Positions 38,301 through 46,233 of a DNA stretch of 64,000 nucleotides are shown here, one piece after another (position 1 is the first letter of the stretch; the number at the start of each line of letters is the position of its first letter). The notes beneath the pieces are model-generated. The model was not told the DNA's origin, did not search any database, and saw nothing but the letters and a program-made list of their open reading frames with translations. A program made the translations under genes and the position numbers. Location: the NCBI RefSeq assembly GCF_000317555.1, contig NC_019745.1, positions 1,798,001 to 1,862,000 of the forward strand. The letters run 5' to 3'. This stretch comes from Gloeocapsa sp. PCC 7428. GTDB lineage: Bacteria > Cyanobacteriota > Cyanobacteriia > Cyanobacteriales > Chroococcidiopsidaceae.

Positions 38301-39354
38301 GTGCGTCCTCTGGGGTACGGACAACATCAAAACCTATGGCGAATCCCTCGCGCAAATCATGTGGATGGTAGGCGTGCGCCCTGTTCCTGATGCGTTGGGA
38401 AGAGTGAATAAACTCGAACTGATTCCGTTAGAAGAATTAGGACGTCCGCGCATCGATGTTGTCGTTAACTGTTCCGGTGTCTTCCGCGACTTGTTCATTA
38501 ACCAAATGAACTTACTAGATCAAGCTGTAAAAATGGCAGCGGAAGCCGATGAACCGCCATCGATGAACTTTATCCGCAAACACGCCTCGCAACAAGCTGA
38601 GGAAATGGGGATCAACTTGCGTCAAGCTGCTACCCGCATCTTCTCAAATGCTTCGGGTTCTTATTCATCTAACATCAACTTAGCCGTCGAAAACAGCACT
38701 TGGGAAAGCGAAGCCGAGTTACAGGAAATGTACCTCAAGCGTAAATCCTTCGCCTTCACATCCGATAACCCTGGCACAATGGAAGAATCGCGGAAGATTT
38801 TTGAAAGTTCTTTAAAAACTGCCGAAGTCACCTTCCAAAACCTTGATTCTTCCGAGATTAGCCTTACCGACGTGTCGCACTACTTCGACTCTGATCCTAC
38901 TAAAGTCGTCGCAAGTTTACGCGGTGATGGCAAAACTCCAGCAGCTTACATCGCAGACACCACAACAGCAAATGCGCAAGTCCGCACCTTGTCTGAAACC
39001 GTACGCCTCGACGCCCGTACCAAACTACTTAATCCCAAGTGGTATGAGGGAATGTTGAGTCACGGTTATGAAGGTGTCCGCGAACTCTCGAAGCGCCTTG
39101 TCAATACAATGGGTTGGAGTGCAACAGCGGGCGCTGTCGATAATTGGATTTATGAGGATACCAACGCCACATTTATCCAAGATGAAGCGATGCGTCAGCG
39201 GTTGATGAATCTCAATCCACATTCATTCCGTAAAGTTGTCGCAACTTTACTAGAAGTCAACGGACGCGGTTATTGGGAAACGAGTGAAAGTAATCTCGAA
39301 CTCCTCCGCGAGTTGTATCAAGAAGTCGAAGACCGCATCGAAGGAATCGAGTAG
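35356..39354 (+). CDS. chlH: Magnesium chelatase subunit H
   Basis: ChlH binds protoporphyrin IX and is the catalytic subunit of Mg-chelatase, which together with ChlI and ChlD starts chlorophyll synthesis. The 1,332-residue length is typical. Recognisable parts are [80 protein letters not shown] and [17 protein letters not shown]. An AAGGAG ribosome-binding site precedes the ATG. Between DAYFYDQ and [10 protein letters not shown] the chain carries about 12 residues (residues ~322-333, Gly/Arg/Glu-rich) encoded by a heptamer tandem repeat; relatives are shorter here. A terminator follows the stop. Confidence 0.97.
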   Translation: MFTHVKSTIRHIAPESLQGRSLVKVVYVVLESQYQSALSQAVRTINANNSSVAIEISGYLVEELRDAGNYEDFKRDVAEANIFIASLIFIEDLADKVVAAVEPHRDRLDAAVVFPSMPQVMRLNKMGSFSMAQLGQSKSAIAQFMRKRKEKSGSSFQDGMLKLLQTLPKVLKYLPMDKAQDARNFMLSFQYWLGGSAENLENFLLMLADKYVPSLQQKVKFQDPVTYPDMGIWHPLAPQMFEDVKEYFNWYNSRKDIPADLKDPLAPCVGLVLQRTHLVTGDDAHYVAMVQEIEAMGARVISVFAGGLDFSKPVDAYFYDQGRGARSEERGEGFPIVDVVISLTGFALVGGPARQDHPKAIESLKRLNRPYMVALPLVFQTTEEWQDSDLGLHPIQVALQIAIPELDGAIEPIILSGRDGTTGKAIALQDRIEAVAQRALKWANLRRKPKLQKRVAITVFSFPPDKGNVGTAAYLDVFGSIYEVMQSLQRNGYDVQNLPESAEKLMQEVIHDAQAQYSSPELNIAYRMSVPQYEELTPYSERLEENWGPPPGHLNSDGQNLLIYGKHFGNVFIGVQPTFGYEGDPMRLLFSRSASPHHGFAAYYTYLERVWQADAVLHFGTHGSLEFMPGKQIGMSGECYPDNLIGTIPNVYYYAANNPSEATIAKRRSYAETISYLTPPAENAGLYKGLKELSELIASYQTLKDSGRGIPIVNTIMDKCRVVNLDKDIALPETDAKDMSAEERDGIVGSVYRKLMEIESRLLPCGLHVIGKPPTAEEAIATLVNIAGLDRPEEEILSLPRIIANSIGRDIDEIYRNSDRGMLEDVQLLQEISLATRDALSALVKAQTDADGRVSKVSKLNFFNMGKKEPWLEALHQAGYPKVDPQALKPLFEYLEFCLQQVVADNELGALLKALEGEYVLPGPGGDPIRNPDVLPTGKNIHALDPQSIPTTAAVQSAKIVVDRLIARQKADNGGQYPETIACVLWGTDNIKTYGESLAQIMWMVGVRPVPDALGRVNKLELIPLEELGRPRIDVVVNCSGVFRDLFINQMNLLDQAVKMAAEADEPPSMNFIRKHASQQAEEMGINLRQAATRIFSNASGSYSSNINLAVENSTWESEAELQEMYLKRKSFAFTSDNPGTMEESRKIFESSLKTAEVTFQNLDSSEISLTDVSHYFDSDPTKVVASLRGDGKTPAAYIADTTTANAQVRTLSETVRLDARTKLLNPKWYEGMLSHGYEGVRELSKRLVNTMGWSATAGAVDNWIYEDTNATFIQDEAMRQRLMNLNPHSFRKVVATLLEVNGRGYWETSESNLELLRELYQEVEDRIEGIE
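36321..36348 (+). repeat. Heptamer tandem repeat (GCGAGGA)x4 inside chlH
   Basis: Three perfect GCGAGGA units and one GCGAGGG lie in tandem within the coding frame. Seven bases is not a multiple of three, so any change in unit number would shift the chlH frame. Confidence 0.92.
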
Positions 39355-39376
39355 ATCTTAATAAAGATAAACTAAT

Positions 39377-39415
39377 TAGTAGGGTGGGCATTACCTATCC
39401 TACTATTTTCTTTTT
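39377..39415 (+). terminator. Intrinsic terminator of chlH
   Basis: TAGTAGG (39377-39383) pairs with CCTACTA (39399-39405), followed by TTTTCTTTTT. It lies just downstream of the chlH stop. Confidence 0.85.
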
Positions 39416-39430
39416 GGGATAAAGCATCAA

Positions 39431-40006
39431 ATGACCTCCCTGATACTCAATCTCAAACCTGCTATCGAACTGACTGATGAGCAATTTTTTCAGCTATGCC
39501 AAGCAAACCAAGATTTCCGGTTTGAACGCACAGCTACTGGAGAATTAATTGTTATGCCACCTACGGGAGGAGAAACTGGAAATCGTAATGCTGGAATCAC
39601 TGCACAACTTTGGTTATGGAATGATCAAAAGCAACTTGGTCTAGTATTCGATTCTTCTACTGGTTTCAAACTTCCTAATGGTGCAGATCGTTCGCCAGAT
39701 GCTTCATGGTTAAAATTAGAACGCTGGAATACCCTAAATCAAGAGCAAAAAGAGAAGTTTATTCCTCTTTGCCCTGACTTTGTTATTGAATTACTTTCTC
39801 CTAGCGATAACTTAAGAATGCTTCAGGACAAGATGAAAGAGTATTTAGATAATGGTACTCGCTTGGGCTGGCTAATTAATTGTAAAGCTCAACAAGTTGA
39901 AATTTATCGTTCAAATCAAAAAGTCGAAGTTATACAATCTCCTGCTACTTTGTCAGGAGAAGATGTTTTGACTGGATTTGTACTCGACTTAGAAAAGATT
40001 TGGTAA
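39431..40006 (+). CDS. Uma2-family (DUF820) predicted endonuclease
   Basis: A 191-residue member of the PD-(D/E)XK fold Uma2 family, highly expanded in cyanobacteria. The core motifs are present: RSPDASWLKLERWN, FVIELLSPSDNLRMLQDKMK, and EYLDNGTRLGWLINCKAQQV. The conserved PPTGGETGNRNAGI near the N-terminus is also typical. Nuclease activity is predicted from fold only; no biological role is established. It starts shortly after the chlH terminator. Confidence 0.9.
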   Translation: MTSLILNLKPAIELTDEQFFQLCQANQDFRFERTATGELIVMPPTGGETGNRNAGITAQLWLWNDQKQLGLVFDSSTGFKLPNGADRSPDASWLKLERWNTLNQEQKEKFIPLCPDFVIELLSPSDNLRMLQDKMKEYLDNGTRLGWLINCKAQQVEIYRSNQKVEVIQSPATLSGEDVLTGFVLDLEKIW

Positions 40007-40120
40007 AAATTGATAGTTGAAAAGCCTGAATCGTCGCAAATAAAATAATGTTTTTAAAATAGCGAACGCTTAAATCAGGACTTACGCAGTAGAGGCATTA
40101 GAGATAGTCATTCTCCCCAG

Positions 40121-40314
40121 TCACTAGACTTCCTGCATGAATCACAAATGCCTTCCAACTGAAGTTGGGGGCTACAAAACAAAGTGTACCTTCGTACACT
40201 TAAACAAGACTTTTAAGAGGGTAAGGCATGCCTTAACCGTAGTCCACGGAAGTAGACAGGCTTTAATTAGCTGCGAATTTATTCACAATCACATTCATGC
40301 AGGAGGTCTACTGA
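40121..40314. mobile_element. MITE-like element bounded by 22-bp inverted repeats
   Basis: The left end (40121-40142, TCACTAGACTTCCTGCATGA then AT) and the reverse complement of the right end (40293-40314, TCAGTAGACCTCCTGCATGA then AT) match at 20 of 22 positions. The 150 bases between have no recognisable gene; a 68-codon frame runs through them. Single copies of the end motif lie at 32980-32999 and 45376-45390. The structure suggests a non-autonomous mobile element; no target duplication was confirmed. Confidence 0.55.
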
Positions 40315-40583
40315 GTAAGAAGGCTCAAATAAGACTGAGGTAGCGCTCTTTAGCATCTGCGCTTTCTCACTGTCCTGATGGACAGTTGGTACGCCACCAA
40401 AAATTGGAGCGCACTTTCAGGAGTTTCACCACGAACTCAAGCAGTTGACTAGGGTGGAAGTTTGCAACGCCATGATGACTGTGACTCTAAATGTCTGCCC
40501 CACTATGTGATTGGGCTTCACATTACCTGTGGGAACGGTCTTTTGAACTGAACTGTTGGAGTTCGGAGTTCAGTGATTATAGG
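40315..40583. other. Intergenic region upstream of the orphan gene at 40584
   Basis: No gene could be identified. In several frames it holds broken pieces with a transposase-like feel (for example GQLVRHQKLERTFRSF in one frame), but no family could be assigned. Confidence 0.3.
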
Positions 40584-41207
40584 ATGAAGGTGCGTATCTT
40601 TGAAGTTATCGGGGGCACTTCAGTACAAATGATTCTCACGCACTACTATCACAGAGATGATCAGCCGTTTCAAATCTTGTCAGATCTTGCTGAAGAAGAA
40701 GCCCTAAGCGTTATATCTAATCTGCGCGATCGAACTGGTGCGGTATATGACAGGTTCAGCAACCCTAAGAAGTATTTGCAACGGAGGCAAGAAGCAGAAA
40801 GTTGGGTCAGACAAGAGTTCATCAAAAAGGGTGGTCAGCCCATTTCTCTCTATCCTCAGTACTTTGTAGTTGAGCGAGCCGTATGGATCGAAGAAGGGTT
40901 CAATGGGCAAAGCAACTCAGTACAGATTCCACTGTCGGCTTTTAGTGCTGAACAAGTTAGCTTTACTTACCCAGATAGCATGATCAGTTACTGGTTAAGA
41001 AACCAAACAGATCAAGAGTTCTACCATTCCGAGTATCATGGTCAAGTATTTGTATTGAGTGAAATTTGCCAAATCGTTGATAAGTTTGGCATCCCTAACG
41101 AAGAGTGGCGAACAAACAGAGCGCGAGAATGGGATTTTTTCATTGAGGCTCAAGTGTGGAGTAATATTCCAAGCTTGTATGCAACGCAGCCAAATAATTC
41201 AAAATAA
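40584..41207 (+). CDS. Uncharacterised protein
   Basis: ATG 40584 gives a 207-residue protein beginning MKVRIFEVIGGTSVQMILTH; the longer frame from 40491 has an unlikely N-terminus. The protein is soluble, rich in aromatic and charged residues, with no signal peptide or membrane segment. Visible stretches are VEYLR-type charged helices (FSNPKKYLQRRQEAESWVRQ) and SEYHGQVFVLSEICQIVDKF. No family is recognised. Neighbours are a MITE-like element and a gene relic, so it may be part of an accessory island. Confidence 0.6.
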   Translation: MKVRIFEVIGGTSVQMILTHYYHRDDQPFQILSDLAEEEALSVISNLRDRTGAVYDRFSNPKKYLQRRQEAESWVRQEFIKKGGQPISLYPQYFVVERAVWIEEGFNGQSNSVQIPLSAFSAEQVSFTYPDSMISYWLRNQTDQEFYHSEYHGQVFVLSEICQIVDKFGIPNEEWRTNRAREWDFFIEAQVWSNIPSLYATQPNNSK

Positions 41208-41261
41208 TGACTAAATCAGCTTTTGTCTCGCGAATAGTTCTCAAGTTTAAGAAATCTAGGA

Positions 41262-41441
41262 GCCAACGTGCATACAATATTCAGCATGAGTAATATACAA
41301 CTCTGGTTGATCTGCAACACCTTTTGAGAGATATCCCACAGGTTGCATGCCTAGTTCGAGTAAGATATCTAATAAACCTGCGGCAGTCAAATACAAAATG
41401 CGTTTTGCAGGTTGCGTAAGTTCAATAGATAAATTTTTACC
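41262..41441 (-). pseudogene. Fragment of an iron-siderophore ABC substrate-binding protein (FecB-like)
   Basis: The minus strand encodes about 60 residues, including IELTQPAKRILYLTAAGLLD and LLELGMQPVGYLSKGVADQP, typical of the N-terminal lobe of FecB/BtuF-type binding proteins. It has neither a start nor an end and abuts the methyltransferase start. It is a decayed remnant. Confidence 0.65.
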
Positions 41442-41443
41442 AA

Positions 41444-42229
41444 ATGCAGAATCAATGGGATGCTAAACTCTACGATCGCAACCACACTTTTGTTTCAGAA
41501 TTAGCAACAGATTTAATAGAAATACTCGCACCTCAAGCAGGCGATTGCGCTACGCGCAGCACCGGAGGCGATCGCATTCTTGATTTAGGTTGTGGTACAG
41601 GCGACTTAACAAACAAAATTGCGAGTCAAGGTGTCGAAGTTGTCGGTATAGATTCCGCTACGACGATGATTGAACAAGCGCGTAACAAATACCCACATTT
41701 GCATTTTGAAGTATTAGACGCGAGAAACTTACAATACAAAGAAGAATTTGATGCTGTGTTTTCTAACGCTGCACTACATTGGATTACAGAACCAGAAAAA
41801 GTGATATTTGGAGTTCATCAAGCTTTAAAATCAGGCGGGCGTTTTGTCGCAGAATTTGGTGGTAAAGGTAATGTAAAGGCAATTATTACGGCGTTATATC
41901 AAGCTTTAGAAAATGCAGGTTATCCAGTAAATACAATATCAAACCCTTGGTATTTTCCAAGCATTGCAGAGTATGGAAATTTGCTAGAAAAACACGGTTT
42001 ACAACTTACATTTGCGACTCTTTTCGATCGCCCTACACGTTTGGAAGAGAGGGAGAAAGGAGTGCAAAACTGGTTGAGAATGTTTGCAAATAGTTTTTTA
42101 GATACATTTTCATCTGAGCAGCAAGCAAGGATTATATCTGATGTAGAAAACCAATTGCGTCCTGTCTTGTATCAAAATGGCGTATGGTTTGCTGATTATC
42201 GACGTATACGGATTGTTGCAGTTAAATAA
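41444..42229 (+). CDS. Class I SAM-dependent methyltransferase
   Basis: A 261-residue class I methyltransferase resembling trans-aconitate methyltransferase. Motif I is RILDLGCGTGDLTNKIA, the acidic end of strand 2 is VVGIDSATTMIEQAR, and the later FDAVFSNAALHWITEPEKVI is typical. Residues 33-44 (GDCATRSTGGDR) are encoded by a 35-bp HIP1-ended repeat that lies directly before motif I; relatives run from the LAP-type segment straight to RILDLG. The start overlaps a FecB-like relic on the other strand. The methyl acceptor is unknown. Confidence 0.88.
   Translation: MQNQWDAKLYDRNHTFVSELATDLIEILAPQAGDCATRSTGGDRILDLGCGTGDLTNKIASQGVEVVGIDSATTMIEQARNKYPHLHFEVLDARNLQYKEEFDAVFSNAALHWITEPEKVIFGVHQALKSGGRFVAEFGGKGNVKAIITALYQALENAGYPVNTISNPWYFPSIAEYGNLLEKHGLQLTFATLFDRPTRLEEREKGVQNWLRMFANSFLDTFSSEQQARIISDVENQLRPVLYQNGVWFADYRRIRIVAVK
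41541..41575 (+). repeat. 35-bp HIP1-ended repeat inside the methyltransferase gene
   Basis: It begins GCGATTGCGCTACGCGCAGC and ends with the HIP1 octamer GCGATCGC, matching the element at 35009-35043 at all but four positions. In both genes it is read in the same frame, giving DCA(A/T)RST(K/G)GDR. Confidence 0.88.
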
Positions 42230-42243
42230 TGATAATACAGCAA

Positions 42244-42264
42244 GGGTTTGGCACTGCCAAACCC
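42244..42264. terminator. Bidirectional hairpin between methyltransferase and desA
   Basis: GGGTTTGG and CCAAACCC form an 8-bp stem with loop CACTG between convergent genes. T-runs are weak on both sides. Confidence 0.6.
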
Positions 42265-42295
42265 CTATATCGATGGATATAATGTTTCGTTCTAC

Positions 42296-43339
42296 TTATC
42301 TACTGATACCATGATAATCTTGAAAAGATTGATAGCAATTTTCCGGTTCGTATAGATAACATTCATCTGTAATCTGCTGCATCAATGACCACGAAAATTG
42401 CGATTCTTCATGAAGGTAATCTGCCCAGTTTTCTTTTAAGCTGCTGTACGCTAAGCGCAAATTATACGAAGGAATCGCAGTAGAAATATGATGCGGAACG
42501 TGAACATTAATATCGTGGCAAAGAAACTCAATCCAGCGCGGATAGTTGCAGTGAATTGTACCAGATAATTGTGCTGTAGCTGCATTCCACTCGCTGGCTA
42601 CAGTGAATGGAACATCTGACACTGTGTGATGAACTAGTGTAAACGTACTCATCCAGAAATGATAGACTAGCCACGGCATCAACCAAAATTTCACAAAGCC
42701 CCAACTTCCAGTTGTCGCGATTAAAACCGGAAAAGCGATCGCTGCAAATACTGCGACAACCAACACGGATAGTTTAACTTGCTCGCGGTTCTTTCCTGAA
42801 AATTTTGACCAATCAAAGTGTAAAAGCGCCCAGTGGGCAATTGATCCTACCCACCAAAATCGACCGCGTACTAAGCGATAACCCCAATGTGTAAATTTAT
42901 CCGAACTTGCATAAATTTCAGGGCGAAACGGTTGCCAAGCATTGTCTATATCGAGTTTATTTGTATGCAAGTGGTGATGATTGTGCAGTAACCGCCAACT
43001 ATGAAACGGGTAAATCAACGGCAACATAAATATATGTCCAACAAGATCGTTTACCCAACGACGTTTCGCAAACGATCGATGTCCGCAATCATGCGCAATC
43101 ACAAAAAAACCGGTTAATGCTGTACCGGTAAAAATCCAAAACAGAGGTAGTGCAAACCAAGGTGCGATCGCTATACCGGCGTAACCTAAACCAACCAACA
43201 ATACATTTATTAACAGCCCTAACCAAGCTTTGCGCTGATTTTGCTGAAAACATTCTTTCGGTAAAGTCTTGAGAATGTCTTTGAGGCGAATTGTCCCTTC
43301 ATTGGTTGGAATCGAACGCGGTGTCGTTAATGTAGTCAT
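42296..43339 (-). CDS. desA: Acyl-lipid desaturase, DesA (delta-12) type
   Basis: A membrane di-iron fatty acid desaturase of 347 residues with the three histidine boxes in order: HDCGH at 83-87, HNHHH at 119-123, and HVPHH at 280-284. The surrounding [20 protein letters not shown] and [20 protein letters not shown] match DesA, which introduces the delta-12 bond of membrane-lipid acyl chains, more closely than DesB or DesC. Four hydrophobic helices are visible. DesA in cyanobacteria is cold-induced in general; no cold-box element was identified here. Confidence 0.9.
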   Translation of the reverse strand: MTTLTTPRSIPTNEGTIRLKDILKTLPKECFQQNQRKAWLGLLINVLLVGLGYAGIAIAPWFALPLFWIFTGTALTGFFVIAHDCGHRSFAKRRWVNDLVGHIFMLPLIYPFHSWRLLHNHHHLHTNKLDIDNAWQPFRPEIYASSDKFTHWGYRLVRGRFWWVGSIAHWALLHFDWSKFSGKNREQVKLSVLVVAVFAAIAFPVLIATTGSWGFVKFWLMPWLVYHFWMSTFTLVHHTVSDVPFTVASEWNAATAQLSGTIHCNYPRWIEFLCHDINVHVPHHISTAIPSYNLRLAYSSLKENWADYLHEESQFSWSLMQQITDECYLYEPENCYQSFQDYHGISR

Positions 43340-43568
43340 GAATACCTAAACGAAGTGTGCCACATCGCTGCCAAACTCCTTAGCAAAGAACTTGCTGTTA
43401 AGTTTTGTAAAAGAAGCGCTTTGAAATTATACCAATGTCAGGCGATCGCTAGAACACTGTACTTGTACTCATTTGGAAAGAATTTATTGGATAGACATTC
43501 AGAAAAGTTTGCTTGACAATTTGCTGTTTTTATGAATTAGAAGTTAGTGACTAGCCACTAGCAATTTG

Positions 43569-45224
43569 TTAAGTTTTTGCAAGTAAAGGGGCAGCTTGCA
43601 GTAAAGTTTGCGTGTAAGCGTGTTTTGGGTGATGAAAAATTTCTTGTGTAGAACCAATTTCAACAATTTGACCTGCATTCATCACTGCAATGCGATCGCA
43701 TAAAAATTTTGCTACCCAAAGGTCATGCGTAATAAATAAATACGTTAAATCAAACTCGCGCTTCAATTCCAGCATCAAATCTAACACTTGCGCTTGGATG
43801 CTAGCATCTAACATACTCACTGGTTCATCGCAAATAATCAATTTCGGGTGCGTAATTAACGCCCGTGCGATCGCCACTCGTTGCTGCTGTCCGCCAGAAA
43901 GATCGCTAGGGTATCGTTCATAATACTCAGTTGCGGGGTTCAAGCCAACGCGTTCGAGCATTTGCAACACTTGTTTTTTCGCGGAAGTCGGATCGGCTAA
44001 GTTGTGAATCAATAATGGATCGGCGATACTTTGTCCCACTGTCATCGCTGGATTGAGACAAGCGTGCGGATCTTGAAACACCATTTGCATTTGTCGTCTA
44101 AAGGAACGCAATCCTGCTTTTGGTAATGCCGTAATATCAGTTCCTTGTAACTCTACCTTACCCGCCGTTGGACGAATCAACTGCAAAATTGTGCGTGACA
44201 GCGTACTCTTACCACACCCCGACTCGCCGACTAATCCTAAAATTTCTCCTTGATACAACTCTAAGTTGACACCATCAACTGCTTTAATTGTTTGATTTTT
44301 TCCCTGAAAGAGTCGTTCGATAAAATTGCTTTCTAGGGAATAATGTTGTTTTAAATTCGTGATGCGGAGGATTGGGAATTGGGAATTGGGAATTGGGAAT
44401 TGGGAATTGCGAACCTCGTTATGATTGGTAGCTTGGAGATGTAATGCGGCGTTGAGAAGAGAACGTGTATATTCGTGCTGAGGATCGCGAAAAACTGCTT
44501 TTGAAGTTCCAATTTCAACAAGTTTTCCGCCATACATCACACCGATGCGATCGCAGTATTCCCCGACTAAGGCTAAATCGTGTGAAATCAACAACAGCGC
44601 CATGTCGCGATCGCGGCATAATCGAGTTAACTCTTGCAATATCTGCGCCGCCACTGTCACATCTAAACTTGTAGTTGGTTCATCTGCAACAATCAACTTG
44701 GGATTGAGTAACAATGCAAGTGCAATAGCAACTCGTTGACGCATTCCCCCGCTAAATTCATGCGGATACTGACTCCAGCGACTTGCAGGAATTTTGACAG
44801 CTTCGAGGGTTGCGATCGCCGTTTCTTTGGCTTGGCGCTGTGACAAATGCGGTTGATGCGCTTTCAGCGTTTCGACACAATGATCCCCGATTGTCATCAA
44901 CGGATCGAGGCGTGTCATCGGATCTTGAAAAATTAACGCGACAGCTTCCCCACGAAATTTTCGCAACTGTGCAGGAGTAAAATCCAAAACCGATTTTCCC
45001 TCAAACGTGACTTTACCCTCAATTTGCGTCGATGCTGGTAATAAGCGCATCGCGGCGCGCCCTAGCGTTGACTTTCCACAACCCGATTCCCCCACTAATC
45101 CTAGTCTTTCCCCCCGATTGAGTGTTAAAGACACATCATCAACAGCCCATTGTAATTGCTGCGTTGCGTAGCGTTGCGGATAAGCAACTTTGAGATTTTC
45201 AATACAAAATAAAGCTTCGCTCAT
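43569..45224 (-). CDS. Fused peptide/nickel ABC transporter ATPase (OppD-OppF type)
   Basis: Two complete ABC ATPase domains are fused in one chain of about 551 residues, counting from the ATG at 45224 (MSEALFCIENLKVAYPQRYA) rather than the longer frame. The first has GLVGESGCGKSTLGRAAM and HEFSGGMRQRVAIALALLL; the second has GLVGESGCGKSTLSRTIL and SDLSGGQQQRVAIARALI. Each is followed by an oligopeptide-type C-terminal extension. Such fusions energise uptake of di/oligopeptides or nickel. No permease or binding-protein gene is adjacent. The linker (residues ~272-285) is encoded by a 7-bp tandem repeat giving the repeated residues NSQFPIP. Confidence 0.9.
   Translation of the reverse strand: MSEALFCIENLKVAYPQRYATQQLQWAVDDVSLTLNRGERLGLVGESGCGKSTLGRAAMRLLPASTQIEGKVTFEGKSVLDFTPAQLRKFRGEAVALIFQDPMTRLDPLMTIGDHCVETLKAHQPHLSQRQAKETAIATLEAVKIPASRWSQYPHEFSGGMRQRVAIALALLLNPKLIVADEPTTSLDVTVAAQILQELTRLCRDRDMALLLISHDLALVGEYCDRIGVMYGGKLVEIGTSKAVFRDPQHEYTRSLLNAALHLQATNHNEVRNSQFPIPNSQFPILRITNLKQHYSLESNFIERLFQGKNQTIKAVDGVNLELYQGEILGLVGESGCGKSTLSRTILQLIRPTAGKVELQGTDITALPKAGLRSFRRQMQMVFQDPHACLNPAMTVGQSIADPLLIHNLADPTSAKKQVLQMLERVGLNPATEYYERYPSDLSGGQQQRVAIARALITHPKLIICDEPVSMLDASIQAQVLDLMLELKREFDLTYLFITHDLWVAKFLCDRIAVMNAGQIVEIGSTQEIFHHPKHAYTQTLLQAAPLLAKT
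44371..44412 (-). repeat. Heptamer tandem repeat (ATTGGGA)x6 in the OppD-OppF linker
   Basis: Five perfect ATTGGGA units and one ATTGCGA run head to tail within the coding frame. On the coding strand they encode NSQFPIP NSQFPI, a seven-residue period that arises because three units (21 bp) make seven codons. Confidence 0.93.
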
Positions 45225-45581
45225 AAGGGTATTTTGCAATAAACTGTTGCTGCGATATGAGTGATGTGTCAAAGGCATGATTACATAAATGCGATCGCGG
45301 CGATCGTTAACAATATTAGGTAAATATTTTTGCACCTCATCCAGCACATCTGACAAAGAAAAAAATATAGAATAAACCTCCTGCATGAATCAAATCTCGT
45401 CTGCCAGAATAAGGCTGTTGTATCAACCTCAAAAGCCTATATCTGCACCAAAATTGAGGCGAGTGAGAGGGCGCGAGCTAATGCATGGGGGATTTAGGAG
45501 GCGAGTTACGGCAACTGCTTATGTCAGAACTTCCAAACATTCACAGGTCTTTTTTATAAACAGTGGTAGCAACTTTGACCA

Positions 45582-45947
45582 CTATTCACCCACCTCTAAC
45601 AAAACCTGGCAATAGTTGATTAAAGTTTGAATTCTAGTACAAATTTGTGCTTTTCGCGCTGCAATTGTCGCCGGTTGTCGTGCTGCTTGCAAAAAGCTGA
45701 CATCAACGCCTAGTAGCCTTAGCTGCTTATCAATTTCCGTGTGATACGAATGGACGCGCGATGCAATACTCGGTGCTAAATCGCTCGTATCCATAGTAAC
45801 GATTTGCTGCCGAAATAGCTGTTGTGCTTGCTCAAATACTCGACGCAGTTGAGCAACGTCTAGCTGCGCGCTATTAGCATTTGCTTGTAACTCGTCGAGA
45901 ATCGCAGCAAATTCTTGATAGCTCTGATAATGAAAATTAGACAACAT
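45582..45947 (-). CDS. patD: PatD-family protein (heterocyst frequency control)
   Basis: A 121-residue helical protein. The C-terminal stretch HTEIDKQLRLLGVDVSFLQA followed by ARQPATIAARKAQ matches the PatD family, first described in Anabaena as affecting heterocyst frequency. The N-terminal half is less conserved. The family also occurs in cyanobacteria without heterocysts, so its presence alone does not prove that this organism forms them. It is divergent from rel, sharing the promoter region 45948-46233. Confidence 0.75.
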   Translation of the reverse strand: MLSNFHYQSYQEFAAILDELQANANSAQLDVAQLRRVFEQAQQLFRQQIVTMDTSDLAPSIASRVHSYHTEIDKQLRLLGVDVSFLQAARQPATIAARKAQICTRIQTLINYCQVLLEVGE

Positions 45948-46233
45948 TCAGTAGCTTCTTACGATATTATTAATGTAAAGAATTTTGTCCCGTAGCATAA
46001 ACTCTGTTCCAGAGCGAAAGCTTACTCATGCTTATCTGCAAGTTTGAGTCAATCGTGCAATTTTTGGAAACTTTAATATTTCTCGCAGATAATACTTAGC
46101 ACAATCTACGCGATGATAATTTTACTCTATAAATTTATTCATTAATGCCTCGTTATCTTCATCCTTTTAAATAGTGGAGTCTTCCACACATATCTTATCC
46201 AACATCCACCATCCGCATTTACCGCCCGATCCT

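Noticed and set aside
40137-40343. 68-codon frame inside the MITE-like element
   Set aside because: It spans the inverted ends and has no family match or good start signal; explained as non-coding element DNA.
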